DNA of 64,000 nt, from positions 496,001 through 560,000 of the forward strand of contig NZ_SOCA01000003.1 of NCBI RefSeq assembly GCF_004364345.1, read 5' to 3'. Of the stretch, positions 52,548-61,511 are shown piece by piece. Position 1 is the first letter of the stretch. Every line of letters starts with the position of its first letter. Below the pieces are notes generated by a model. The model was not told the DNA's origin. It saw nothing but the letters and a program-made list of their open reading frames with translations, and did not search any database. The stretch comes from Prosthecobacter fusiformis (GTDB lineage Bacteria; Verrucomicrobiota; Verrucomicrobiia; Verrucomicrobiales; Verrucomicrobiaceae). The translations under genes and the position numbers were made by a program.

Positions 52548-52778
52548 CTATTTCTCGGCCTTTGGTGCCACGGGGTAACTGGCTGGGCTTTTTTGATAAG
52601 TGTCCAGGCAGGTGGCGCAGCAAAAGATGATGGTGCCTTTTTCTGAAAAGACCCGGTAAATGACGCGACCAGCTTTTCCATCCACCGGGCAGAGTTCATT
52701 GATAGGCGGGCCACCTTTCGCCAAGACGGCAGTGATGCTGATGAAGGTCAGGAGCAGGGCAGGGATAAGGGCTTTCAT
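52548..52778 (-). CDS. small exported YHS-like protein
   Basis: 76 residues from ATG 52778 (MKALIPALLLTFISITAVLA signal). The mature part reads NELCPVDGKAGR and FCCATCLDTYQKSPASYP, with the Cys pattern CPVxGK...FCCxxC of YHS/TRASH-like metal-binding domains. The longer frame start at 52829 has no signal character. Possible copper or other metal binding in the periplasm. It lies between the symporter and ssb genes on the same strand. Confidence 0.75.
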   Translation of the reverse strand: MKALIPALLLTFISITAVLAKGGPPINELCPVDGKAGRVIYRVFSEKGTIIFCCATCLDTYQKSPASYPVAPKAEK

Positions 52779-52910
52779 GGATGTGCGGCTGGTTGCTGCC
52801 GCACCCATGACAAAACTGAGTGCGGTCACAGCGTGAACGCACGAAGCCGACGAATCCTAGAGAACTGCCAAGTGAGGTGTAGTAATGCGCAAACGCGGCG
52901 CACCCAGGCA

Positions 52911-53528
52911 TCAAAACGGGATGTCGTCATCTTCCATGCCTTCGGTGATTGGGCCTTCGCCGAAGTCATCCTGCTGCGCAGGTGCCTGGCGCTGGGCAGG
53001 ACGCTGCTGCTGTGCCGGGCGCTGGTAACCACCAACGCCGCCGCCTGAATTTCCGCCGCCACCATACCCTCCTCCCCCCCCGCCGCCACCGGCTGCTGGA
53101 CGGCGCTGCTGCTGGGGTGCGGGGGCACTATATCCTTCGTCATCACCGGCATAATTGCCACCACCGCCGCCGCCACCTCCGGGAGGGGCACCGCCTTTGC
53201 TATCCAGAAACTGCATGTTTTCCGCCACGATCTTGATCTTGCTGCGCTTTTGACCGGTGGCTTTGTCCTCCCAGGTATCCATTTGCAGACGGCCTTCGAT
53301 GAAGATGGAGCGGCCTTTGGCCAGGTATTGCCCGGCCAGCTCGGCCTGCTTGCCCCAGAGCACGATGTCCAGATACGTCACCTCCTCCTGGCGCTCACCG
53401 CTTTCGGTGAGGTAACGCCGGTTGACGGCAATGGCCATGTCGCACACCGCACTTCCTTTGGGCGTATAACGCACCTCCGGATCGCGGGTGAGATTGCCGA
53501 TGAGCATGACTTTATTGAGCGAGGCCAT
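52911..53528 (-). CDS. ssb: single-stranded DNA-binding protein
   Basis: 205 residues. The OB-fold is MASLNKVMLIGNLTRDPEVRYTPKGSAVCDMAIAVNRRY and YLDIVLWGKQAELAGQYLAKGRSIFIEGRLQMDTWEDK. A long Gly- and Gln-rich linker with poly-Gly runs follows, and the acidic tip MEDDDIPF is the protein-interaction tail. It coats single-stranded DNA during replication and repair. The linker is unusually long and glycine-rich. Confidence 0.96.
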   Translation of the reverse strand: MASLNKVMLIGNLTRDPEVRYTPKGSAVCDMAIAVNRRYLTESGERQEEVTYLDIVLWGKQAELAGQYLAKGRSIFIEGRLQMDTWEDKATGQKRSKIKIVAENMQFLDSKGGAPPGGGGGGGGNYAGDDEGYSAPAPQQQRRPAAGGGGGGGGYGGGGNSGGGVGGYQRPAQQQRPAQRQAPAQQDDFGEGPITEGMEDDDIPF

Positions 53529-53672
53529 AATCCCTCACCTTATCCACCCGGCAGACACTGCGACAACTTTTTTGTGGGGAATAAGGAGGGGCGAAAGAGC
53601 AAAACGGGGTGTTGAAAACGCCGCCCAACTGTCCCTTGCCGCCCCTGGCTGCTGTGATAGCATGAGAATGCA

Positions 53673-53897
53673 ATGACTTATGAGCAACTGCCGGACGAAT
53701 GGAAGGAGTGGGTGGACCTCACCCCTCTGGAGCGTTTCCGGCGCAGCGAGCAGCTCTTCGCCCAATACTTAGCCATGGGAGGCAGCCTTGATCCCGACCC
53801 CGATCCGACAAGTCCTTTTGATGATCCAGAAGCATGGCGTCCAGGCGCTGCTCATGGGAGGGCAGGCCTGCGTCTTTTACGGCGCGGCGCAAGTTAG
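53673..53897 (+). CDS. small protein, partner of the following nucleotidyltransferase
   Basis: 74 residues. LPDEWKEWVDLTPLERFRRSEQLFAQYLAMGGSLDPDPDPTSPFDD resembles small proteins that precede nucleotidyltransferase genes, with the LTPxERF and GGSLDPDPDPxSPF motifs. It overlaps the next gene by 77 bp if that starts at ATG 53821. The C-terminal residues after PEAW lie in the overlap and may be unconstrained. Antitoxin-like role by analogy only. Confidence 0.65.
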   Translation: MTYEQLPDEWKEWVDLTPLERFRRSEQLFAQYLAMGGSLDPDPDPTSPFDDPEAWRPGAAHGRAGLRLLRRGAS

Positions 53898-54540
53898 CAA
53901 GGACATTGATTTTGCCCTGTGCGCAGATGATGAAAACTATGAGAGGTTGCACAGCGCCCTGGCCGAACTGAAGGCGGAGCGCATTGCCATTCCACGTTTT
54001 GATCCTGCCATTCTGGAGCGCGGTCATGCCATCCACTTCCGCTGCCAGGCACCCGGAGTCGAGGGGCTGAGGGTGGACGTCATGACTCAGATGCGCGGAG
54101 TCCCCCCTTTCGCCACCCTCTGGGCGCGCCGTACAACCTATGGTGATGACGCAGGGGCTGAATATCACCTCCTGAGCGTGCCGGATCTCGTCAAGGCGAA
54201 GAAAACTCAGCGCAGCAAAGACTGGCCCATGATTGAACTCCTGGTCGCCATTCACTATCGTGAGAATAGTGAACACGCCAATGCGGAGTGGATCCATTTC
54301 TGGCTGACGGAGGCAAGAACCCCCGAATTGGTTCAAGAGCTCTGCCACCGTTATCCCACCGAAGCCGCTGCCCTGGAGTCCCAGCGGCCATTGCTCGCCC
54401 TCGCCCGTAACCCCGACATGGATGCCCTTCGCGCTGCGTTGGACGCCGAAGTCAGTGCAGAGAAGGCTCTGGATCGCGCTTACTGGGAACCGCTCCGCCA
54501 GGAACTGGAGCAGTTCCGGCGGGAGGAGAGAAACGCATAG
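53821..54540 (+). CDS. nucleotidyltransferase-fold protein
   Basis: 239 residues from ATG 53821; TTG 53788 is an alternative. GVQALLMGGQACVFYGAAQVSKDIDFAL gives the GG and DxD nucleotidyltransferase signature. A helical C-terminal half includes LVKAKKTQRSKDWPMIELLVAIHY and ends with a coiled-coil-like region. It may be the NTase part of a toxin-antitoxin-type pair with the preceding gene. Its end converges with the peptidase gene 15 bp away. Confidence 0.75.
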   Translation: MIQKHGVQALLMGGQACVFYGAAQVSKDIDFALCADDENYERLHSALAELKAERIAIPRFDPAILERGHAIHFRCQAPGVEGLRVDVMTQMRGVPPFATLWARRTTYGDDAGAEYHLLSVPDLVKAKKTQRSKDWPMIELLVAIHYRENSEHANAEWIHFWLTEARTPELVQELCHRYPTEAAALESQRPLLALARNPDMDALRAALDAEVSAEKALDRAYWEPLRQELEQFRREERNA

Positions 54541-54555
54541 AAGGCCCTTCAGCCT

Positions 54556-56658
54556 TCACTCCATCTCCAGCACTTGATGCAGAAACGCCCATTCGTCGGC
54601 CGTCTCTTCGATCACCTTTTTCAGGGCCGTACCCGCACCATGACCGGCGCTGGTTTCGATACGGATGAGGACAGGCGGGCCGTCCTTGGCCTGGCATTCC
54701 TGGAGGCGCGCGGCGAATTTAAAGCTGTGGGCGGGGACGACGCGGTCATCGTGGTCTGCGGTGGTGACCATCGTGGCTGGGTAGCGGGTGCCGGGTTTTA
54801 AATTGTGCAGTGGGGAGTAGGCATGCAGGGCCTGAAACTCGTCCGCCTTTTCACTGCTGCCATAGTCGCTCTTCCAGGCCCAGCCGATGGTGAAGTTGTG
54901 AAAGCGCAGCATGTCCATCACGCCCACGGCTGGCAAAGCAGCGCCGAAGAGCTCGGGCCGTTGGGTCATGCAGGCACCGACGAGGAGACCACCATTGCTG
55001 CCGCCCATGATGGCCAGCTTTTTCGGTGAGGTATAACCTTCTTTTTGTAAATGCTCCGCGCAGGCGATGAAGTCATCAAAGACGTTCTGCTTGGTCAGCT
55101 TGGTGCCGGCGCGGTGCCAGTCGGCACCGTATTCGCCCCCGCCGCGCAGGTTGGCCATGGCATAAACGCCGCCCATTTCCAGCCAGACGGTGCGGCCGAT
55201 GGAGAAGCTGGGGGTGAGGCTGATGTTAAAGCCGCCGTACCCGTAGAGCAGGGTCGCATTATTACCGTCCAGTTTCAGCCCTTTTTTGTGGACGATGAAC
55301 ATGGGCACGCGGGTGCCGTCCTTGCTGGTGGCAAAGATCTGTTTCGTTTCGTAAAGGCTGCCGTCGAAGTCCACCTTTGGCTGGCGGTAAAGGGTGCTTT
55401 TGCCGGTGGCGATGTCGTAACGATAAATAGCTCCGGGCGTGGTGAAACTGGTGAAGGAGTAAAAGGTCTCCAGGTCGCGGCGGCGACCTCCAAATCCGCC
55501 GATGGTGCCGATGCCGGGCAGCTCCACCTGACGGATGAGCTTGCCCTCAAGATCAAAGGCGCGCACGTTTGAGCGGGCGTCCTTGAGGTATTCGCACAGG
55601 AGTTGATCACCGACGATGGAGACGCCATCCAGTTTGTCCGCCGTATGTGGCAGGATTTCGCGCCAGTTTTCACGAGCGGGTTGGGTCACATCAATGGCGA
55701 TGACGCGGTAGCGGGGGGCATCCAGATCCGTGCGGAAATAAAAGAGGCTGCCGACGTTATCGATGAAACCGTAGGAAGCATCGAAGTCATTGAGCAGTTC
55801 GATGACCTTGCCATCAGGTGCGTCCAGGTCCTGGTAAAAGATGCGCTTCTTCGGGTCCGTGCCTTCGGTGACGGTGAAGGTGAGGTAACGCCCGTCGTCG
55901 GTGACGTAGGCGTGCAGGCCCCAGTCCGGCTGGTCCGGGCGTTCATAGACCAGGCGGTCCTCGCTTTGCGGGGTGCCCAGCTTGTGGAAATACACCTTCT
56001 GGTTTTTGTTCGCCTCGGTCAGGGCCGCACCCTCTTTCGGCTGCGGGTAGCGGCTGTAATAAAATCCGCTGCTGTCCTTGGCCCAGGAGGCACCGCTGAA
56101 TTTGATCCACTCCAGTACGTCCTCGCGGTCCTCGCCGGTATCGATGTCCTTCACGCGAAATTCCTGCCAGTCGCTGCCTGCCTTGGACAGGCCATAGACG
56201 AGCAGTTTTCCATTCGGACTCGGAGCCGTTTCCGTCAGGGAAGTGGTGCCATCTTTAGATAGCGTGTTCGGGTCTAACAAAATGCGTGGTTCCGAATCCA
56301 GGGATTCGGTCACGTAAAAAACGCTCTGGTTTTGCAGTCCTGAATTGCGGTTGAAGAACCAGCGGCCGCCTTCCTCGAAGGGGGCTCCCACGCGCTCGTA
56401 GTTCCACAGTTTTTCCAGACGGGAGCGCAGTTCGTCGCGTTTTGGTAGCTTGTTGAGATAACCAAAAGTCACTTCATTCTGGGCTTTGACCCAGGCCTTG
56501 GTTTCCTCGCTGTTGTCATCTTCCAGCCAGCGGTAGGGATCAGCGATCCGGGTGCCATGGTAGTCGTCAAAGACGGATGCATCCTGGCGGGTGTCGGGAT
56601 ATTTCAAAGGCTGGGCAAAGGCGGTGGCAGACATCAGGCAGAAAAAGAGCGTTTTCAT
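54556..56658 (-). CDS. prolyl oligopeptidase (S9A), exported
   Basis: 700 residues from ATG 56658 with a signal peptide (KTLFFCLMSATAFAQP); the frame runs up to 56730 without support. Beta-propeller start: KYPDTRQDASVFDDYHGTRIADPYRWLEDDNSEET. The catalytic domain has GGSNGGLLVGACMTQRPELF (Ser nucleophile), HDDRVVPAHSFKFAARL (Asp) and SAGHGAGT (His). It cleaves after proline in short peptides, here in the periplasm. It is flanked by a membrane-protein gene upstream and the convergent NTase gene. Confidence 0.95.
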   Translation of the reverse strand: MKTLFFCLMSATAFAQPLKYPDTRQDASVFDDYHGTRIADPYRWLEDDNSEETKAWVKAQNEVTFGYLNKLPKRDELRSRLEKLWNYERVGAPFEEGGRWFFNRNSGLQNQSVFYVTESLDSEPRILLDPNTLSKDGTTSLTETAPSPNGKLLVYGLSKAGSDWQEFRVKDIDTGEDREDVLEWIKFSGASWAKDSSGFYYSRYPQPKEGAALTEANKNQKVYFHKLGTPQSEDRLVYERPDQPDWGLHAYVTDDGRYLTFTVTEGTDPKKRIFYQDLDAPDGKVIELLNDFDASYGFIDNVGSLFYFRTDLDAPRYRVIAIDVTQPARENWREILPHTADKLDGVSIVGDQLLCEYLKDARSNVRAFDLEGKLIRQVELPGIGTIGGFGGRRRDLETFYSFTSFTTPGAIYRYDIATGKSTLYRQPKVDFDGSLYETKQIFATSKDGTRVPMFIVHKKGLKLDGNNATLLYGYGGFNISLTPSFSIGRTVWLEMGGVYAMANLRGGGEYGADWHRAGTKLTKQNVFDDFIACAEHLQKEGYTSPKKLAIMGGSNGGLLVGACMTQRPELFGAALPAVGVMDMLRFHNFTIGWAWKSDYGSSEKADEFQALHAYSPLHNLKPGTRYPATMVTTADHDDRVVPAHSFKFAARLQECQAKDGPPVLIRIETSAGHGAGTALKKVIEETADEWAFLHQVLEME

Positions 56659-56737
56659 GACTACGAACACAGGGGCTAAAAGGATAAACGCACGAAGCGG
56701 GCTTCCACTTCGTGCGTTTCCTAAAGTCAAACAGGGC

Positions 56738-57079
56738 TTACCAGACGGGCTTCAAATATCCCAGGTAACCCATCGTGGCACCGATGAATGCGGCCAGGAC
56801 GACCACCACCACAGGCTTCACCACGCGGCGTTTCGCCAGCACTGGTAGAGCGCCGAGCACCAGCCACAGGGCCAGCTTGATGTAAACCCAGACGGGCAGG
56901 GCGCTGAACAGGCCCATTTTAGCCAGCATTCCGAATCCGGAGACCAAGCTGATGAGCAGGCCTGTGCCGTGCCATTTCATGGAGGACTTGGCACCTTCCG
57001 TGGAAAGCAGGGCTCCAAAACCGATGAAGACTAGAATAAGACCGACAAGATGAAGAATGTGATAAACTGCGAGTGGCAT
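56738..57079 (-). CDS. hypothetical four-helix membrane protein
   Basis: 113 residues from ATG 57079 (MPLAVYHILHLVGLILVFIGFGALL). Four hydrophobic helices (further ones GTGLLISLVSGFGMLAKMGLF, VYIKLALWLVLGALPVLA and VVVVVLAAFIGATMGYLGYL). It resembles small membrane proteins of unknown function. The longer frame to 57169 overlaps the IclR gene. Not assigned to a family. Confidence 0.75.
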   Translation of the reverse strand: MPLAVYHILHLVGLILVFIGFGALLSTEGAKSSMKWHGTGLLISLVSGFGMLAKMGLFSALPVWVYIKLALWLVLGALPVLAKRRVVKPVVVVVLAAFIGATMGYLGYLKPVW

Positions 57080-57153
57080 GGTGGTGAGTGAATCTTGCCA
57101 CGTTACATGCGTTGCGACAACCTTGGTTTGGTTATTCGGCATTTTCTGAGCAC

Positions 57154-57957
57154 TTAGCGCCCAGGCCAACCCAGTTTTTGAGACAGGCTATCAGCATGCC
57201 GCTGAACAATACAGCCGTACTTGGCTAGGGAATGGATGGGCAGGCGGTCCACGGGTCCTGAAATCCATAGCGCCGCCACGGGCTGACCGTGATGATCAAA
57301 AACAGGGGCTGCTGCACAGGTGAAGCTCTCGCTCTCCTCCGCCTGATCCAGGGCGAAACCCTGGGTTTTGACGCGGCTTAGCTCTGCGCGAAATGCGCGG
57401 GCGGAGGTAAGGGTGCGAGGCGTTTTTTTCTGAAAGCGAATCTGCTGGATGAGCAGGTCGCAGGCGGGTTTTTCCAAAAAGGCGAGCATTGCCTTCGCTG
57501 GGGCGGCTGTGTGCAGGGGAAAGGCATGGCCCACCTCCACCACGACCTTGACCGGATGAAGCGAAACAGACTGATCGAGGACCACACCCTGGTGACCGGA
57601 CAGGCTGCCGATGAGTGCTGTTTCTCCCGTCTCATCCCGCAGCGCCGTGAGCACGGGCCACGCCGCTTGCAGTAGGCTCTCACCGCCCATGGCCGCATGG
57701 CCCAGGCTCAGCAGCTTGCGGCTGGCGCGGTAGCTCTTGGTCCTCACATCCCTCATGGCATACCCGCGCAGCGTCAGCGTGGTGGCAATGCGGAAGACAG
57801 AGTTTTTAGGCATTTTGAGCTTCTCCGTCATCGCCGTGAGAGTGAGCCCGCCCGGCTCTTGCACCAGTAGCTCCAGCAAGTCCAAAGTCCGGTCCAGGAT
57901 GGGCACCCGATAGCGCTCTAGGGAGGGCGTGTCTGGGGTGGGTTTTTTATATTTCAT
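57154..57957 (-). CDS. IclR-family transcriptional regulator
   Basis: 267 residues. Winged HTH: RVPILDRTLDLLELLVQEPGGLTLTAMTEKLKMPKNSVFRIATTLTLRGY. IclR effector domain: LSLGHAAMGGESLLQAAWPVLTALRDETGETALIGSL, HTAAPAKAMLAFL and FALDQAEESESFTCAAAPVFDHHGQPVAALWISGP. It is divergent from an SDR/FAD-oxidoreductase operon, with palindromes between them, so it likely controls that operon and itself. Effector unknown. Confidence 0.92.
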   Translation of the reverse strand: MKYKKPTPDTPSLERYRVPILDRTLDLLELLVQEPGGLTLTAMTEKLKMPKNSVFRIATTLTLRGYAMRDVRTKSYRASRKLLSLGHAAMGGESLLQAAWPVLTALRDETGETALIGSLSGHQGVVLDQSVSLHPVKVVVEVGHAFPLHTAAPAKAMLAFLEKPACDLLIQQIRFQKKTPRTLTSARAFRAELSRVKTQGFALDQAEESESFTCAAAPVFDHHGQPVAALWISGPVDRLPIHSLAKYGCIVQRHADSLSQKLGWPGR

Positions 57958-57964
57958 CGTTGTT

Positions 57965-57996
57965 TGTTATTTCAACACAGGTTTGATATTGCAAAC
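57965..57996. promoter_or_regulatory. paired operator-like palindromes between IclR and SDR genes
   Basis: TGTTATTTCAACA (57965-57977) has TGTT/AACA arms, and GTTTGATATTGCAAAC (57981-57996) has GTTTG/CAAAC arms. The two sit side by side in the divergent gap, immediately upstream of the IclR start, as expected for IclR autoregulation. Confidence 0.5.
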
Positions 57997-58041
57997 AGAA
58001 AGAAAGATGACTGATCTTCTGTGCGATTCATTCTTTCAAAC

Positions 58042-58770
58042 ATGAGTTCAATGAACAACAGAACAGTCATCGTCACAGGCGGCTCTCGCGGTTACGGAGC
58101 CGGCATTGCAGAGGCATTTATAAAAGCAGGTGCAAGTGTGTGGATCACTGGACGCAATGAACAGGTGCTCAATGCAACGGCCCAGCGCATCGGCGCGCAT
58201 GCCTTCGTCGCTGATGTGGCGGATGGCGCAGCCTGGGACCGTCTTATGGAAACGGTGATGAAGGAGACAGGTCGGCTGGATGTATTGGTGAACAACGCCG
58301 GGGAAGGGGTGAAGATCGGACCGGTGAGTGCTTTGCAGGATGCGCACCTCGTTCAATCCATCGCCAGCAATCTCACCGGGGCCATGCTGGGCTGTGCGCG
58401 GGCGGCGGGCATCATGCAGAGGCAGGGTAGCGGGCTGATCGTGAATATCGGCAGCGCCTGCTCGAAACATGCCTGGCCAGGATGGAGTGTGTATTCGGCA
58501 GCCAAGGCAGGATTGCTCATGTTTAGCAAATGCTTGCTGACCGAATTGCGCCCTCATGGGATCCGGGTGACCAGCGTACTGCCTTCCTGGGGGCAGACGG
58601 ATTTCACGGATGCCGCAGGTCTGCCTCCCCGGGATGCGGACATTCTTTCACGCTGCATTTCCCCAGCAGATTTGGGGCACGTCCTTGTTGGTTTGGCTGA
58701 GGCTCCCGCGCACCTGGTCACTGAAGAACTCACCCTCTGGCCCATGGTGCAGCCCATGACACAACTATGA
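58042..58770 (+). CDS. short-chain dehydrogenase/reductase
   Basis: 242 residues from ATG 58042. TGGSRGYGAGIA is the NAD(P)-binding TGxxxGxG motif, NNAGEG follows, and the active site Ser-Tyr-Lys is seen in NIGSACSKHAW and YSAAKAG. The product is a classical SDR oxidoreductase. Its stop overlaps the start of the FAD-oxidoreductase gene by ATGA, so the two are translationally coupled. Probable sugar or polyol metabolism under IclR control; inference. Confidence 0.92.
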   Translation: MSSMNNRTVIVTGGSRGYGAGIAEAFIKAGASVWITGRNEQVLNATAQRIGAHAFVADVADGAAWDRLMETVMKETGRLDVLVNNAGEGVKIGPVSALQDAHLVQSIASNLTGAMLGCARAAGIMQRQGSGLIVNIGSACSKHAWPGWSVYSAAKAGLLMFSKCLLTELRPHGIRVTSVLPSWGQTDFTDAAGLPPRDADILSRCISPADLGHVLVGLAEAPAHLVTEELTLWPMVQPMTQL

Positions 58771-61004
58771 AATCTTTCCTTTTTACTCTTCTGCTGCTTT
58801 CCGGTGTGGCCCGCTCGGAGGTCATCCAAACGGATCTGCTCATCGTCGGTGGCAATGAATCTGCCTGTGCAGCGGCTGTGCAGGCAGCTCGGCTGGGGGT
58901 GAAGAAGATCGTGTTAGTGAATGACATCCAGTGGCTGGGCGGGCAGTTCAGTGCCGAGGGAGTAGGCTGTCTGGATGAATGGACCACCGTGGGCGGCAAG
59001 CGCGTGAATTTTCCCCGCAGTGGCCTGTTCGCTGAAGTGGTGCAGCGCATCCGGGCACACAATTCCGCCACCTATGGCAAGGCCACCCCCGGCAATGCCT
59101 ACTGCGGTACGGACACGATTGAACCTGCGGCGGCGGCTGGAATTTTTGAGGATCTGTTGAGGCCGTATGTGGAGAGCGGAGTATTGCGGATCGAGCGCGA
59201 CTGGGAGCCGGTGAAGGTGAGTGTCATCGACGGAAAGGTGACGGGTGTGGACTTTCAGCATACCCAGGGCAAGCCGGAATCCCTGACCGTGAACGCACGC
59301 CTAACCATGGATGCTTCTGACTGGGGCGATGTCATCCGCCTCAGCGGAGCGCGTTACGGGGCCGGGCCGGACCTCCGATCACGTTTTCATGAACCTAGCG
59401 CACCGGAGGCTTATGATGAAGCCGGCCGACAAGAGATGAATCCGCTCTCCTGGTGCGTGGTTTTGCGAGAGGCAGGCAAGGCCAGTGTCATCCCACCCCC
59501 TGCCACTTATGATGCGCGTTCGTTCGCCGCCGTGGACAAAACACGTCCCTGGGTGGATAGCGACATGAGCGCAGGCATTTACGCCAGCAGCGGCTGGAGC
59601 ATTTATACCCATCGCAGGTTGGTGGACCGCTGGCACAACGGTTTCGCCCCCGGAACGGAGGCCACGTTTTTAAACTGGCCGGTACAAGACTATCCGTTAT
59701 GCCAGCTTCCGCAGCCCGTGGTGGAGGCGCTGGAAAAGACCGAAGTCGGTGCATCGAAGAAAAACATCGTGGACCTCACACCTGCACAACGGCGGATCAT
59801 CTTCACTGATGCCAAAGCCCATGCGCTTAGCTTTCTGCATCATCTGCAGACGAAGGTGCATGAGCGTGTGGGGGATTTTCCCCAGTCTTTCCGCTACATG
59901 GAGCTGACGGATGAATTTGGCACCCCCGACCGGCTGCCGCCGAAACCCTACATCCGCGAGGGGTTGCGACTGGAAGCCCTGGCAATGCTGAACGAAAACC
60001 ACATCCGCGCCGATTCGAAAGAGCCCAAATGGGCCAATGTGCTGGCAGTAGATTCCATCCTGGGTTTTCAGTTCAACATTGATTTCCACCCCACCCGCCG
60101 GAAGTTTCTCACAGAAGACCGCAACGGTCCCTGGCAGTATGTGCACACGGAGTCCCGTGGCTGGCACACGGATACGGACCGGGCCACCTTTCCGCTGCGC
60201 GGCCTGGTGCCGGTGGAGATGAATGGTTTGTTAGGCGCAGGGAAAAACATCGGCGTCAGCAGCGTGGTGCAGTCGGCCCTGCGCCTGCATAACCAGATGA
60301 TGCTTATCGGCCAGGCCAGCGCCACCCTGGCCTGGATGTCCCTGCGGGAGGAAAGCCAGCCACGCCAGGTGGTAGCCTCCATGCCGCTGGTGCGTGAGCT
60401 TCAGCAAAAACTGGTACGCGGTCACGGTGGGCCAGGTGTGCTCATATTCCCGTGGCAGGATGTACTGCCGGAGGATGCCCATTTTGAAGCGGCCAACTTG
60501 CTCGCCGTGCGGCTCATCTGGTTGCCGGAGACGGACAGCGTGTTTTTTCAGCCCACGAAAATTGTCACCCGTCGTGAACTGGCCGGCATTCTGGCCCGGC
60601 TGTATCGGGCCACACGGCAGCCGAAAGACCAGTTTCAAAGAAAAGATGCAAATTTCCTCGATGTGCCAGCCGCTGACACGGACCGCGCTGATATCAAGGC
60701 ACTTGTATCCTTAGATGAGGGTGGTCCTCAAAAGGCCTCCTTGGATCCTGACGGAAAGGTCACCTGGAGCACGCTGCATCGCTGGCTCACCGCGCTGGGG
60801 CTGCCTGCATCGCCAGGACTGCTGGACAAAGATCGCGGGGCCCACCTGCTGACGCGTGCGGAATGTGCCCAGCATCTCTGGCGCGCGCTTTCTCTCAGTG
60901 AAGAATGGTTTCCTGATACCAGTCCCGCAGCCGATCCTGAGGACATGCTGCCCTTTGATCAGGAGAATGACAATGTCCCCGACCGCCTACAGCCTCCGCG
61001 TTAA
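58767..61004 (+). CDS. exported FAD-dependent oxidoreductase (FAD_oxidored family)
   Basis: 745 residues with a signal peptide (MKSFLFTLLLLSGVARSEV). DLLIVGGNESACAAAVQAARLG is the FAD-binding motif, and NDIQWLGGQFSAEGVGCLDEW follows as usual in this family. GLLGAGKNIGVSSVVQSALRLHNQMMLIGQASATLAWM closes the FAD domain. The extra C-terminal region past residue 540 is not part of the core and may be a separate domain. Proteins of this kind are abundant in Verrucomicrobiota carbohydrate loci. It starts inside the SDR stop. A TTGTTAGGC nonamer is in GLLGAG. Confidence 0.88.
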   Translation: MKSFLFTLLLLSGVARSEVIQTDLLIVGGNESACAAAVQAARLGVKKIVLVNDIQWLGGQFSAEGVGCLDEWTTVGGKRVNFPRSGLFAEVVQRIRAHNSATYGKATPGNAYCGTDTIEPAAAAGIFEDLLRPYVESGVLRIERDWEPVKVSVIDGKVTGVDFQHTQGKPESLTVNARLTMDASDWGDVIRLSGARYGAGPDLRSRFHEPSAPEAYDEAGRQEMNPLSWCVVLREAGKASVIPPPATYDARSFAAVDKTRPWVDSDMSAGIYASSGWSIYTHRRLVDRWHNGFAPGTEATFLNWPVQDYPLCQLPQPVVEALEKTEVGASKKNIVDLTPAQRRIIFTDAKAHALSFLHHLQTKVHERVGDFPQSFRYMELTDEFGTPDRLPPKPYIREGLRLEALAMLNENHIRADSKEPKWANVLAVDSILGFQFNIDFHPTRRKFLTEDRNGPWQYVHTESRGWHTDTDRATFPLRGLVPVEMNGLLGAGKNIGVSSVVQSALRLHNQMMLIGQASATLAWMSLREESQPRQVVASMPLVRELQQKLVRGHGGPGVLIFPWQDVLPEDAHFEAANLLAVRLIWLPETDSVFFQPTKIVTRRELAGILARLYRATRQPKDQFQRKDANFLDVPAADTDRADIKALVSLDEGGPQKASLDPDGKVTWSTLHRWLTALGLPASPGLLDKDRGAHLLTRAECAQHLWRALSLSEEWFPDTSPAADPEDMLPFDQENDNVPDRLQPPR

Positions 61005-61046
61005 AAGCTTTGCCGCCCGGTACCTCATCAGCCGCGTAAAGGTGAC

Positions 61047-61508
61047 ATGCATCTCCGCGAATTCCGCCAGTCTCAGGTTCTGCCCATCCCGCTGGAGCAG
61101 GCCTGGGCTTTCTTTTCCAATCCAGCCAATCTCAATGACATCACCCCGCCGGACATGCGCTTCCAGACACTGGGCGGGGATGTCTCACCCGTGCATCCTG
61201 GGCAGCTCATCTGGTACCGTCTGCAACTGGCCCCCTTCATTTACCGCACCTGGGTGACGGAGATCAAGCACGTGGTCCCCGGCTCCTATTTCCTGGATGA
61301 GCAGCGCTTCGGTCCCTACAAGCTCTGGCATCATCGCCACAGTTTCCGCGCCCTTTCGGACACCAGCACGGAAATGACGGATCATGTGGTGTATGCGCTG
61401 CCCTTTTGGCCATTCAGTGAAATCGTCCATGCCCTTTATGTGCAGCCGATGCATGAAAAAGTGTTTCACTACCGCCAGCAGGAACTGGTAAAACGTTTTG
61501 GTTCCTGA
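61047..61508 (+). CDS. SRPBCC-family ligand-binding protein
   Basis: 153 residues. REFRQSQVLPIPLEQAWAFFSNPANLNDITPPDMRF is the helix-grip opening, and the later FRALSDTSTEMTDHVVYALPFWPFSEIVHALYVQPMHEKVFHYRQQEL is typical of this START/SRPBCC group. A G-rich AAAGGTGAC lies just before the ATG. It may bind a lipid or aromatic ligand; no substrate known. It is followed 3 bp later by the CPXCG gene. Confidence 0.85.
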   Translation: MHLREFRQSQVLPIPLEQAWAFFSNPANLNDITPPDMRFQTLGGDVSPVHPGQLIWYRLQLAPFIYRTWVTEIKHVVPGSYFLDEQRFGPYKLWHHRHSFRALSDTSTEMTDHVVYALPFWPFSEIVHALYVQPMHEKVFHYRQQELVKRFGS

Positions 61509-61511
61509 TCC

